This document shows, piece by piece, positions 1 to 11,787 of a stretch of 64,000 nt of DNA. The translations under genes and the position numbers were made by a program. The first letter of the stretch is position 1, and the number at the start of each line of letters is the position of its first letter. A model generated the notes under the pieces. The model saw only the letters and a list, made by a program, of their open reading frames with translations. It did no database searches and had not been told where the DNA came from. The stretch is from Mariannaea sp. PMI_226 (Eukaryota > Ascomycota > Sordariomycetes > Hypocreales > Nectriaceae), in NCBI GenBank assembly GCA_024336345.1, contig JANFOG010000002.1, forward strand, positions 1,736,001-1,800,000, in the 5' to 3' direction.

Positions 1-670
1 AGGGAAGGGAAGGGAAGGGAAGAAGGAAAGAAAGAAAGACAGAAGGGACGGACAACACATGATGATGACTTTTGATGGACCTACTCATTTAGATTTTGGT
101 TTTGATTTTTAGCGGTGTCAACTAGTCAGGGCGTTTGGAACAACAAGAACCATGAAACTTATGGAGGAACAAATGGATGATGATGTCACGTTGGAAAATA
201 TAGCAAACGGATTCTATTCCATTGTGATGCTCACCATGACAGTGGTCCTATTTGCATCTTCCGTTGAAAAGGGGGTTCATACTCTTTGTTGAACAGGTAC
301 CCGGTGTTTGGGTTGCTGGACGTTGCAAATTACTATGGACATAGTCAGGCAGAGCACGGAGTAGTTTTGGAATAGGGAGTACGCTGCTTTGATTGGGTAA
401 CCTACCTTACAGATTTGCGACTTGGTTGACTACCCTTTAGGTACCTCAGGCGGTATGAGCATAGTAGTTGCCTGGCACCAAGGCTCTCTTGTGCAAATTA
501 GTGGAGCATGCCACGACCAATTGAGCTCTTGTGGAACCGTCAAATGTCTTTTTATAGAAACTTGTTATCTATTGTCGGTACCTTACCTAAGATATCTTCA
601 CCTCGAACTTTCACACTTCGTTGCGCCTTGCCTCTCCAAAGCTCGAAACATCATTTACCGCATCGCAAAC
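1..670. other. Left-edge intergenic sequence with GGGAA/GAAA microsatellite
   Basis: The first ~45 bases are a purine-rich simple repeat (GGGAA then GAAA units). The rest shows no convincing coding signal. The reading frame of the next gene stays open upstream to about position 422, but the conserved N-terminus of that family begins at 671, so I treat 422-670 as leader. Confidence 0.6.
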
Positions 671-2110
671 ATGTCTATCCCACCACAGCTCATCCGCGTC
701 AAGCGCAAGCGGGTCGACGAAACGCCCGTAACCTTCCTCCGTACGTGAAAGCAATAACCAATGACTTCATCCCCTCGCGAGCATAGGTGTCTGACTCGGA
801 GCAGAGTTTGACGAGGGCGCAAAGCGACACCGCACCGGAAGCAATTGGGTCTATCAACGCAGGCATGCTGGCCCCAAATCTCCGGCCGAGATATCCGCGA
901 GACTGGAACGAGATGCTCAACCCATTATCCATGTATCGACTCCTGACGACGACTCGAAGAACAACCAGCATGATGCGGGACACCACGCCCTCGCCGGAAA
1001 TTCTGTCCCTGCGATGCAGGCAACCAACCCAACCGATACCAGCAGACTTGCTGAGCCCCGACGCTTCCACATTTCGAAAAAGATGATGATGTCAAATGGA
1101 GGAGCTGTGTCGGGCTCTGGACCTTTCAAGCGAACCCGATACGGGCCCGCTGTCTTTGTCGAACGAAGTAAGGCCAAAGCCACCCAAAGAGCTTCGCGGA
1201 GCCTCGCACTGCGAACGCCTCCCTCCGGCCATATCGACAACGCAACTGAGCCCGCGAATATGGTTGTAGACCCTCCAGTTGACGAACGCCGACTCAAGAA
1301 ACCAACCGTGAAGAGTAGATCTCGATCCCCTCAAGATCCCAGCCGCCGTACGCCTTTACCGGCCTCGTTCATGCAGCCACACAGTCAAGATATGGCTAAA
1401 GTTGCTGCTGACATGAACGACTGGGTGATGAGGGAGATTGGGGCAAATCTCAACGACATGGAGCAGGAGAGGAGGTCAGAAAAGACCAGGTTCAAACCGA
1501 AGGCCCCGGCTAAGAGATATCAAGAACGCCATCCTGAGCTGGAGGTCTCCCCTGCTCAAACTCAGCAGTCTTCTGAGGTCGAAATTGACACCCCCATGAG
1601 CGATGTCAGTGACATGGAAGATGACGATGATTGGGTTATTGATGAATATGTTCGCATACCAGCACATGCCATGACTGTAAATGTTGCTCCCACCGATGTT
1701 GGTGTGTTGGTATTGGATGGCGAGGAGGATACCAACTTATTCTTTGGACCCGACCGTGATGAAGATGATGAGTTGGATGAAGATGATGAAGATGAAAATG
1801 GTGCGTTTTCCTTTTCTTGAAAGATCAATTCTGGGTCGAAACCGGGACTTGGATTTAAAGCTAACATTGCAATCCGATAGCTGAAAACTACTACACTGCG
1901 GACTATCCTGAGGATGAGGTGGAGTCCGATGATGAGTATAACAGGTATGCCTACGGGTACCGAAATGCCAATGCGTCCGACAATGAGGAGTATGACAATA
2001 GAAACTACGACGAAAGCGACACCGACGAGATGATCATTGAAGGGGAAGACGATGACGCAGCTATGGCACGTATAAAGGCCTATATGAAACGAAGCCGTGC
2101 GTTCCAATAG
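671..2110 (+). CDS. iwr1: RNA polymerase II nuclear import factor Iwr1-like (3 exons)
   Basis: Predicted exons are 671-740, 805-1800 and 1881-2110, giving 431 residues. The N-terminus carries the basic IRVKRKR stretch at residues ~8-14, typical of Iwr1 proteins. Residues ~295-370 form the acidic Iwr1 domain (a WVIDEYVRIP-like segment, then a long D/E run, then AENYYTADYPEDE), which is split exactly by intron 2. Introns are 64 nt (gtacgt...cag) and 80 nt (gtgcgt...tag). Intron 1 has several possible acceptors (786, 801, 804); 804 keeps the frame and restores a family-like sequence. In yeast, Iwr1 binds assembled RNA polymerase II in the cytoplasm, directs its nuclear import and is re-exported. 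The ATG at 671 was chosen from the conserved N-terminus. It converges on the SANT-like gene 1.4 kb downstream. Family is confident; the first intron is less certain. Confidence 0.9.
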
Positions 2111-3532
2111 TTAGGAGTCAATCAAATTTCTACGGATACCGTGTTGTGTGAAGTGGGTGCATCAACAAACACGGAAGCCCAACTCTCAATTATAGTATCA
2201 TGCAAGTAATTCCTAATCCGACAAAGCCTTAACCTTGGTTTTCGTCATACGGCTGGACGCTAAGGCCGCCCATCCACACAGACCATACCAGTCATTGTAT
2301 CATCCTCGCTTTAGCCTCCCGTTTACCTCATGCCAGGCATTGCCATTCGATCTCAGCCTGGTGTTGCAGATTTTGGGGTGTGTGCACAACCAATCACTCT
2401 AGCCCTTCTTATTCCCCCAACAGGCATTTTGCAGGCGGTTTGCAAGCGGAATAATTCACACGGTGCGCGCATCTTTCGCTCATACGTAAAGCTGTGTCAT
2501 AATGCATGAATGCAACAGAATGGCAATATTGACGGTGGTCTCGACCCGGCGCGGAGGACCTCGATGATGTTTGTTTGTAGCGCTCTTCTCCGCTTCCGCC
2601 TCAGCCTTCGTTTCCAGTTCCGTTTGTTTGTTTTTTTGCCTAACTTACCCCAGCCGCTGGTGTTGCATTCTCTCTCTCATCATCCCAACAGAATCCTCCT
2701 CATGAACGGACCCCTGCATCTGGCGAAACAAGGAACCCGACACACCGGGTAGATGTGATAATTGAGATGTCACAGAAGTCGGGTCAATGGTCATTCAAGA
2801 TTTGGAACACATTATCATAGATTTGAGGCGATTTCATATTGACATGAGCACAATATCAATAAGATAGAATTGATAAGATAGTAAAAGTAAGGTACCTTGG
2901 CGAAAGACACGGGAAAGCAAAGAAAATGGTTTCAACTTGTACATACATGCTCACTTGAACCAACACCCTTCTGCCTACAAAGAAGAAAAATAAAGGAAAC
3001 AAGGGAAAACGCCCATTATGAATAATCATGCCCATTTCGTCCTCCTCATTAGCCCGTAGTATTTTCAGGAAAGAAAACTTGTGTCACCTAATAGTACAAT
3101 GGTGAAAATAGAGACAAACAAATGAAAGGTGAAAAAAAAAAAAAAAAAAAGAACCCAAAAAGAGAAGAAAAACAATAAACCCGAGGACCAAGTCCTGTCA
3201 ACAGCCTGTGTCCAGTTCCCTGCTCCCGATTCATGAGTCGGGTTCCTGGCAGAGTCGCTTTTTCTGCTTCCTCCTTTTACTCCCATTTCTGGGATGAGTA
3301 GTAGTCATAAGATAAATACAAAGGGAAAAAAAAAAAAAAAAAAAAAAAAGAAAAGGTGCATATGATGTACATGTTCAGGAATTGCTGCATGAATACATAA
3401 TATTCATCATCGCAATCTGCGACTGGTCGTAAGATATATTCGTCGGTTAGCCGGTGGCAAAAGAGTGAAAGACGCTTGGTCTTAAGGGAGCCTAAGCTGC
3501 TCCCATGCTTGAGTTCAGGAGTGCTACAATAT
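2111..3532. other. Convergent intergenic region with two long poly(A) tracts
   Basis: This lies between the 3' ends of iwr1 and the SANT-like gene and should hold both 3' UTRs. It has two long A runs on the + strand, ~19 A at 3132-3150 and ~24 A at 3326-3349. No coding signal is supported. Confidence 0.6.
3326..3349. repeat. Poly(A) tract of 24 in a convergent intergenic region
   Basis: A run of 24 A, following another of 19 at 3132-3150. There is no target-site duplication or upstream coding relic to suggest a retroposed copy. Confidence 0.7.
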
Positions 3533-4687
3533 TCAGAGCTTCAGTCGTCGGTGCTCCTTTCTGCGTCGTCGTTCTCGCCGTTCTCGGTATTGCGAAGCAC
3601 GCTTGTTGGCTTTTCAAAATGTCAGTCCAATGCTTCCAGGCCAACAAGTTGGTGAAGACTACTTACCCCAGTCACGAGCCTTAAGCTTGATTTCGGGATC
3701 AACCCAGTCATAGTTCACAGCACGCTCGGGATAGCGCTGGGCAAGACCAAGGGGCTCATTGGGTTTGTCTTGGTGGTCGCGCTCACGGCACTTGATACTG
3801 ATCTGCTTCGGTTCGAGGTTGTCCTCATTTTCGAAGATCAACCAGCCATCCTCATCCCAGATGGGAATTCGCTGGTTCATGCGGTAGTACCAGGCCTGTA
3901 AACCCTGAACAGTGCGCTCGGGTGTCTTTCCGAAACGTCGTGCGAATTCCTGCTTGATTCGCTGCCACTTCATCTTCTTATCATGCCATGCGTAGATGAT
4001 GAAGTCCCCTTGTTCCGTTGTGTACTTCTGGTTAATGTGTCTGTTCTCACCCTCAGGTGGTGGGCTAGGATAGCAGTCTTGTCCCCGGCAGGAAGGGCTG
4101 CTGAAGCTGTAGCTATAGCCGGCTTCTGGGCTGCTATGGCCTTGGAGTGACGAGCGACGGTGATCAGCAGCAATAGCATATTGACTCAAGCTGGTGACTG
4201 TTCCTCTCCTCGAGGAGAAGAAATCCGCTGCAGGGTCCTCGAAAGTACGGGGCCACGAAGGTCGGCGTGGAGTAAGGTTATGGAGGAAAGCAGGATCCCG
4301 AGTCAGGCTTGGCAGAGGGGACACAGGAGTCCAATGGTTGGTTTGCCCATTGGACCGAGCGAGAGCCTCCACACCCTGGTCAAACTCATCCAAAGGTGGG
4401 AGACTGAATTGAGTGGTCTCACGAGGCGAATCTGGGCAGAGAAGGCTAGGAAGATGTGTGTTTGGGTCGGTGACTGCGTCGTCGGTTAGCCACAGACTCG
4501 TATTGACCTGCCTGCAATCTATTAACTTGCCTTCGAATCCAATTCTGGGACTCCCAGAAGTTGATGCAGGAGGCGTGTGTGGTAGGCCTTGTTGCTGAAC
4601 CATAGACCCGGTAAAGAGAGTCCTCCGTGAGTGGCTTGAGGCAGTTGAGGGTGCTCCTGCAACATCCAGAAGAGGTTGGATACCCAT
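3533..4687 (-). CDS. Myb/SANT-like DNA-binding protein, fungal-specific (2 exons)
   Basis: Exon 1 is 3667-4687 and exon 2 is 3533-3609. The 57-nt intron (gtaagt...aag) has a GGACTGAC branch-like site, and the product is 365 residues. Residues ~1-220 are Pro/Ser-rich and probably disordered. Residues ~221-271 (KYTTEQGDFIIYAWHDKKMK through WYYRMN) resemble one Myb/SANT-type helix-turn-helix repeat, with regularly spaced Trp/aromatic residues and a basic recognition helix. A conserved block rich in Trp and charged residues follows, then a strongly basic Arg-rich tail encoded by exon 2. I infer a nuclear regulatory role but no specific function. The frame stays open upstream to an ATG at 4849; 4687 was preferred because the added residues look like leader. 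It has nearly 6 kb of gene-poor sequence upstream, as often seen for developmental regulators. Confidence 0.78.
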
Positions 4688-7600
4688 TGTGACGGATACT
4701 ATTTGAGTATCAGGGAGAACTGAAGGAAGGGTCCTGTTGACAAAGACAGTTCCGGAAGATAGCGGTAGACTCTTGGAAAGGCTATAAGACAGGACAACTG
4801 CGGGTCGGTCTCTTGAGAAACGAGTGTAGATTGTTGGGACGAAGCACAAGCCAGTCGGCAGTAGATGCGTGTCGAGACAGGACCCTCTAGCTCAAGGAAA
4901 GGGGAAAGAGAAGGTCTTAAGTAGGAAGGGAGAGTTAAAGAACGAATGCTGAACACGTCGGACAGAGGACTAATAAAGCTCTCGAGACATGAGGGTCTGT
5001 GACTCTCTTGTACCCTCGGCCTGCAAATTTGTTCAGACCCTGGCCGAGTTGAGAGACGTCTGATCACTTGAAGCTAATGCAAGAATTTCTTCTTTTCTTC
5101 TCGGTACCTGAGTCAACTTTGATAACCCCTCCCCGGGAGTATCGCACCTCCCATGTCTCGACTGTGAGGGTCTGTGTGTCACCCTTGCTGAATACGAAAG
5201 AGACGCTACTGACATCCAGCATACGGGTTGGCAATCGCCCGTCTGGGGCGGGCCCCTCCCATTGCCCCAAACGGGGGTTGGGTCAAATGTGCAAAATTCG
5301 GCAAGGGCTCGTACCTGCGGCGAGGAGAGACAAGTACGTACAGTATCGAGGTTGGAGGTTGTTGTAGGCTGCGGGATGTGACCTCTCGGAGAGTTTGTCA
5401 ATACTGGAGATGCACTCCCGCACCTGAAGGATCTGCTTTGCTTTGCCACGAAAACCCAGCTGCATACTGTTGAACCGACTAATGGGGTATCAGCTCTGAT
5501 CATGGAGCATTGCTTCGTACATAGGCGAGTGCTTTCAAGATGATAGCAAGCAAGTCGTCGAAGGACATCTCAAGGCTATCAACTCGATCCCACCACAAAT
5601 AGATCACCAATATGAAGCAGCCGTACCTCCTGAGCTGTGGGGGAGACTGATCCGTGATCTGGAAGGTGTATCATGTGGACTCATACTAATAGCTAGCAGC
5701 CATCTTTGAGGGAAGTGCTCGAGTTTCTGTGACCAATGTATCCTCATGCTCACTCTGTCCTCTTTCTCTCAGACAGACACAGTCCAAAGGAGGGGTTCGC
5801 ATGGGCCAGTAAGATAGTTTCTCTTGATGATTGGATAGGTCAGCTCTAACTGCTTCGGAAGCAAGGGGAGAAATAGTTAGCGGACCGACCCATAGACGCA
5901 CCTTTGGGTTAGGACCGCATATGTGCAAAGTAGCTGGAGGCAGCACAGTAGAACCTAGAAGGCGAAGACATTGTGCAGTCGAGCCGCACGGTCCATAAGT
6001 CAGAATGCTAAGCCGACACGGAAGCAAGAATAATTAGACCCTAAGAACGGGCAGAAAGTCAGCGGCTGAGACTGTGAGGTTGCTGAACTCGGCACTGTGG
6101 AGATAGCCAATGGGCTACAAACCCGCAGTTGGGACAGATGGATCCACGCCGTCTTGACGTACATAAGATCACGCAAGCCAAACCGATGCTATCCAGGGAC
6201 AGCCCTGCTTGTTTCAACCCTTGCTATTTTGCTTCGATTGGACCGATTGACCTGTGAAGGGGGGGCGTGAGGCGATGAGATTTCCCCGCCAGGAAATACC
6301 ACAAATTGGGGAAACAACCAACAGTCTCGAGGACAAACTCTAGAGAGCCGTCATGTTATTCAGGTGTCAACGAGTAGTGCAACCCAATGCAGACAAGTTG
6401 AGCAAACAAAAAGTTTGCTCTTTGAATCCATGATCACCCCTGTCAACCTTCCATCTCAAATCTGGGTAGCATTCTCCAGGACCGCTGCATCGGGATGAAG
6501 CTAGCGAAACTGAGCTGCGAGCAAATCCGGTTTGAGCAGACTTTTATGAAACGAAACGCTCATGATGCTACCACCTTCAGGAATCAGCAGCGGAATTCAC
6601 TAGTGAGAGCATTGGTAACGGTTAACGGGCCCTAGGTAAACGGGAGAAGGCGCGGCGGTAGTGGGGGGATCCAGCCATCCCCCGTAAATATGTGAATAAG
6701 CATTCAAGACAGCCGCCACCGCGATTGTAGGTCGTTGGTCTTCAGTCACAGGTTGTAACGGACTCAACAGCTGTGTGGATCCGGCATCAACGAGACCGCG
6801 CGTGGCCCGGTGCTAAGGGCAAGATCGGCGATTGCGGGGCCGATGTCCACCTTGGTGATTTTGTCGTCTCGACTCCCTACCTTGACTATCGCCCGTTTTG
6901 CTTTTCCTCGCGAGTCCTCTGTAGATCTACTATCATTTCCGCAGGGCCCAGGACCGTTGATACAGCGTTTTGAACCGTGTTACGCAAAATATGGCCGCGA
7001 AGACGGCTCTGACTACCCAAGTCGAGTCAGGCCAGGCGAGGGCTAAATCAGATTTGACGGAATTGAGAGAAAACCATTAACCGAAATCTGACAAGTATCT
7101 TGCGTTGGTGGGTGTCCTCTTCGCCCGAGTGTAGACGGCTCGACAGCAAACTAGGTGCCCCTCATTGTTTCTTCTCCTACCAGACTTACGATCACTAAGC
7201 CGGCCCTGCAGGCTCCCTCAGCTTGGGGTAAGGGCTACCTCATTGCACATTTGCTTGGTAGAGCTCTTCACTGGTATATTCTCGCCTCCTCGCTCCAGCT
7301 TGGTCGAACAACGTATTGCCTGAACGTCTGTGGCTTTTTCGCCTCGATCTCTGAGGGGCGGAGACTTTTCTTAGCGTGGAATCCTTGTCTGCATTTTCGT
7401 CTCTTTCATCTCTTCTCTCCTCTCCACATTGAGGGTCTGCCAGAACACCGTGAGCTCGGAATTGGTAACCACATCAAGAAACAACAGGTATGGGTATCCC
7501 TACTGCCCCCATATGGCAAAATTTCGAATACGGCCTTGTATTCAACCTTGGGGGAAAGCATGGGAAATCCTAATAATCTAAGCTGCCAAGTAGGTGAAAA

Positions 7601-10600
7601 TTTTGCTTTTTCGGATGTGTCTCCCCCTAGCTCAAAGACCGAGAGCTTGCTCCCCTTGGCAGCAAGTTCGGACGAGTGGGGATGCCAACACCGATGGGAT
7701 GCAGCAGATAGAAGACACCGCCACAGATGCCAACCCGATGCGGAGGACGGTGCAGGACAACGTTTGCCTTGAGGGAGAAAGTAGTACCACACGTTGTGCA
7801 TGCTATAAATATGAGATGTGACCAGTGAGAATATTGTGCCTCATGCTACTGCTAGTGGGCGACCTTTGTTGATCGTGAGGATTGATTTGGTTTGGTTGAG
7901 TTGCGTTGAGGGAGCCGGAGGAGGTGGGGGCGGCCCGTGCACTGAACGAATATCCCATCCCACACATTAACTTTCACGGCACAGATAGCAAGGCGGCATT
8001 CGCGATGTCGTCAACATGGCCGGTAGGTGTAGAGATGAAAAGCCACGCTTCATTGAGGCTATTATCCTTCGTATAACTAAATAAGGTATGTTGCCCCAAC
8101 GGGAGCGTGCAAGCTCGAGCCTTCGGTGAAGGAGGTGGAGCTCCTGGAGCTCCTTCTTCCTCTCGTCAGTCACCACGGCCCTCCTCCTCCTTCTCGCCTG
8201 TATCCTCAGGCAACAACAGAGCCAATCATGTTGCTCCTCTCTTGACCACCCATCTCGAGCCTCACGCCCATAGTTCGTTCGCCCTTCGTAATCCTGCACA
8301 GTATTGCCCATCTGCCCCCATCTCCCTGCTTCTCTAGCTACTAAATCCTTGTGATGGCCTACCTCATTGTCCAAGATGCAGAAGCCCAAGCCCCGGACTG
8401 CTGTGGTGTGTGCCACTAACACGTTGGCCGCTTGCTCTAATGCGCGGAATAACGAAACTTATGTATCGCACAGCTCTCCCCGCCCCCCTCCAATACAGCA
8501 TTCATGTACACTAATACAACAAAAAGGAAGCACTGGCGGCCTGGTTGAGCTGAGGGGCAACGCTTTGGCCCTTAACACAACAACACCAACTCCAAGACAT
8601 GTCAGCATGTTTTCTTTTTCTCTGTCTTGATGCTTTCGCCATGTCCACTCATCGTCATACATTCGCTCTCCACCTTTTCTCTATTCCTTGCTCTCGGACC
8701 ACATTACGAAGCCGTATCATGAGCCGGGCCAAAGCAAACAAGCCCTCGTTGGCTGCGGCTTCAGCGTCGAGCCATGGCCTGGGCTCGAGTGAGTCTGAGA
8801 ATCTGACACATCTTATACTTGATTTTCCAGCATCTCCACACAGCCTAGGCACTCCAATTGCTTCACTGTGAATTAGAGGCTAATTGATAGTCGACTGATG
8901 GCATATCTCCATATCTCAACCGGATAGCCGGACCGCCAGTATGGTGTTTCACCCTCACACGGCATTGTCCTGAGAACCCACAACTTCTCAGGCTCCTTTC
9001 CTTGTTTTCGGGGTCCTTCATCTTGTACTTGCCTTCATGTCTTCGCCACTGCCAAGCACCAGATCCCCTGACTTGCGTATTTGCCAACTGCAAGAAATAG
9101 TCAGATGCAAGCAGTCTCCGTCCCCTGTCAATACACTCTCACCTGGAAAGTGGATTAGAAAAAAGAAATATCGGCTCTTACGATTATCTGCTGTTAGATG
9201 ATCACAATACCTCGTTGATGTACAGAAAAGGAGTTCATATACCCCCTCTCAAGTCTGGTACACCACCACCCATTCAAAGCAGACTCTGGGCCACGGCTTC
9301 GCTCGGAGAGAAATGCCAAAAAGGTCTTTAAAATCGAACCGTGGGTGTCCAATACTTTCATCTTATGCTATCCCAGCCTCCTATTATGACTCCACGCAGT
9401 ATCTCGCGATCTCTAGTTCTGCACACACTGGGCAACTCGGGATGACTATTCGTCTAGACACCTTGTCAAGTTGATATTGTGCTATTTGTTCGATAGTCTC
9501 AAAACCTTGGTACTGTACCCGTGACACCTATCAAGTTTTGGTGCAGTTACACGAACAAATTCCCTTCTTGAAAACTTGCTGGTCGTGCATCAATAGGTGC
9601 CTGTTCTATTATCTCACCCCCGCTGCTCCACTCACCTCTCAAGAGGTCAAAGAGGCTTCGATCTTGTGCAACTACGTACCTGCTCTGAACTAATTATAAT
9701 CTCCATCCCTGATGGCGGACAAGGTTGACGGCCTGGGGCAAGGGGCCAGGGTTGCAGATCGACGGAGATCTCGTCTTATGAGGGCAATTTATTAGGTACC
9801 GGAAGTTTGGTCCGTCTCCGTGTATTTGTCCATCCCAGCCTTCAGTTCAGTATATTGGGACTGCAAAGCACATGCGCGCTCGGCCTAAGTATATTCCACA
9901 CGTTACCTAATCCCCTCAATGGCAAATGAGAATATGCAGTAGGGTACTCAAGACGGAGAACAACAAAGGAGTTTTTTTTCTTTCCCCCTTTCCCCTTACG
10001 CTGCATGATCCAAACCACGTATTGCCTCATCTTCCAACTGTAGGTACAAGACACAGTCATGAAATAGACGAGAATGATGCTACCATGGACAGAAAACCTT
10101 ACGCCGCAGGGGGGATAGGTAACGTATCTTGAACGGAGGCTCAGCTTCTGTGTTTTCCAAACAGACTGTGGCGAATTGGCAATATCTTGGATACTATGGG
10201 TCGGCAAATTCTTTGACGAACTGTAGATGAGCTTTGTTTTATTGAAAGGTCGGTTTAGAACAAATTTCCACTAATAACTTGCCACATTTAGAATATTTGT
10301 CGAGTCTCAGAGTTTCAAGGCACTGCCAAGTATACGCATCGATATCGTCAAGCAAGGATTTATCAGTATAACTAGACACAGTGTCTAAGTACACAGCCAT
10401 CAATACGGCTCAGTCTATAGAAAGATTCCTTTTTTTTTTGGGAGGGGGGAGAGACTCTCCCCCTTTCCACCCGCCTCGAGGTGACTCGACCTGCAGTCAG
10501 CTCTTTTCCTAACTCCTGGAAACAGGATGTCTGACATGACCCAACACATGAACCAAGTACCCGCAGAATGCATCTTTCTGCGGAGACACGGTCTCGCCAG

Positions 10601-10631
10601 CAGACGACGCAACACTGGGACAGGGCTCGTT
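4688..10631. other. Gene-poor 5.9 kb upstream of the SANT-like gene
   Basis: Open frames here (the longest is ~205 codons at 7155-7772) have biased composition and no recognisable domain or coherent exon chain. The right part may contain the 3' UTR of the histidine-phosphatase gene, and the left part the promoter and long leader of the SANT-like gene. A short ORF with a perfect-looking mini-intron at 8719-8871 is discussed as a finding. Confidence 0.5.
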
Positions 10632-11787
10632 CTAGAGTTTGGGCTCTGTAACTTCTTGGGACATCGATCCAGTTCCAGCAAATGATTCGTCCCCCGAGAA
10701 ACCCCTAGTCACGGCGTCAATACGGCCCGAGACTGGACAGTGATTCAACTGAGTGGCAAGAAAAAAGCAAACAGAAGCAACTATGTGGGAAAAGTGAACG
10801 TACCAGCCTCGCTCTGCGCCAGAACTAAGAAAGCTACAATCACTGTTGAGCTCACACTCCCATTTCCCCATGGAGCTTGGCCCGCTGTCCGCAGGTAAAT
10901 CAGACGTGTCTGTTTAGTTTATGTTGTTAGCATGCACTACCAAGCTATACAACGGGATTGCCGCGTGAACGTGCCCTGTTTCACACTGTCCTGCATGTTT
11001 CGTCTGCGGTAGACGCTCAGCCCGCAGGTGAAGGCGTGAAAGTCCTGCGTCTCAACACTATCTGGGATATTTCCCGTGAGTACGCGACCCAGTGCAATAA
11101 CGACGGCGGCATGGGTGCATAGCACCACTGCACGTTTTCCTTCTGCGTCGCAGCGCTCGATGATGGTCTGGATTGCAGCTGCAACTCGCTCGTAAAGGTC
11201 CTGAATTGTCTCTCCTTTCCTCGACGGGGCGAAGGCCGAAACATGGCTATCGTCGTAGGCCGGAAAAAAGGTCTTGAGCTGCTCTGGCGGTGCCGGGATT
11301 GGATGTTCAAATGGCGCCGCTCCAAAAAACTCACATAGTCCGTACTCTGGTCGGATGGAGGTGGCTGCAGAATCTGGGCTCGCACCATCCTTCTCCAGCT
11401 GTTGACGTTTCAGCTCGACGAAGGGGGCGATGGTCTGGAGGCACCTGTAGTAGGGGCTGGAGTACACCACATCAATTGGGGGGTCCAGAGTCATCAAGTG
11501 ATGTCCCATTTGTTTTGCCTGGTTAACTCCGTGAGAAGTCAACGCGGGGTCTGTGGGTATGCCCGTGGGCGATGGGATGGATGCCGAGTAGATGCCTGTG
11601 TGAGGGTCGACGCTCCAGCTGGACCGGAACTGTATGCAAGGTCGCATCGGCCATGTCAGCGCAATGTGAGAGAAATGGGAACGGCCTGGGCGGCCACAAC
11701 TCTCTCGACGCCATGGTGAGTGAGAGCACCATCTTTGCCGGGGTCACTTACCCCATGTCGGGTAACGTATATGACCTCAAGAGGCAT
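10632..11787 (-). CDS. Histidine phosphatase superfamily protein, TFIIIC tau55 (Tfc7)-like (4 exons)
   Basis: Exons are 11752-11787, 10951-11629, 10804-10909 and 10632-10704, giving 297 residues. The first 12-residue exon encodes MPLEVIYVTRHG, ending in the catalytic RHG triplet (R10, H11). R74 in the SSPYYRC segment, E112 in LCEFFG and H185 in LCTHAAVV supply the other expected active-site residues, so the enzyme core appears complete. The C-terminal exons give the family block WECELNSDCSFLSSGAERGW and then GFSGDESF, which fixes the last intron acceptor at 10705. Introns are 122, 41 and 94 nt; the 41-nt one has a perfect TGCTAAC branch site. Yeast Tfc7/tau55 is a TFIIIC subunit with a histidine-phosphatase domain, but many fungal relatives are annotated only as phosphoglycerate-mutase family. 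A role in RNA polymerase III transcription is therefore possible, not shown. Confidence 0.88.

Noticed and set aside
1562..2107. 181-codon minus-strand frame opposite iwr1
   Set aside because: It mirrors the GAT/GAA-rich acidic coding sequence of Iwr1, giving Ser/Ile/Val runs; no independent evidence.
3132..3349. Poly(A) tracts as possible tails of retroposed elements
   Set aside because: No upstream retroelement coding sequence or flanking duplication; similar A/T runs occur across this genome's intergenic DNA.
6593..6605. Adjacent EcoRI and SpeI sites resembling cloning-vector polylinker
   Set aside because: Only the two sites occur; flanking bases do not continue as vector, so this is coincidence.
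7155..7772. 205-codon + strand frame in the gene-poor region
   Set aside because: Arginine/histidine/leucine mixture without domain, repeats or initiation context; reads like chance open DNA.
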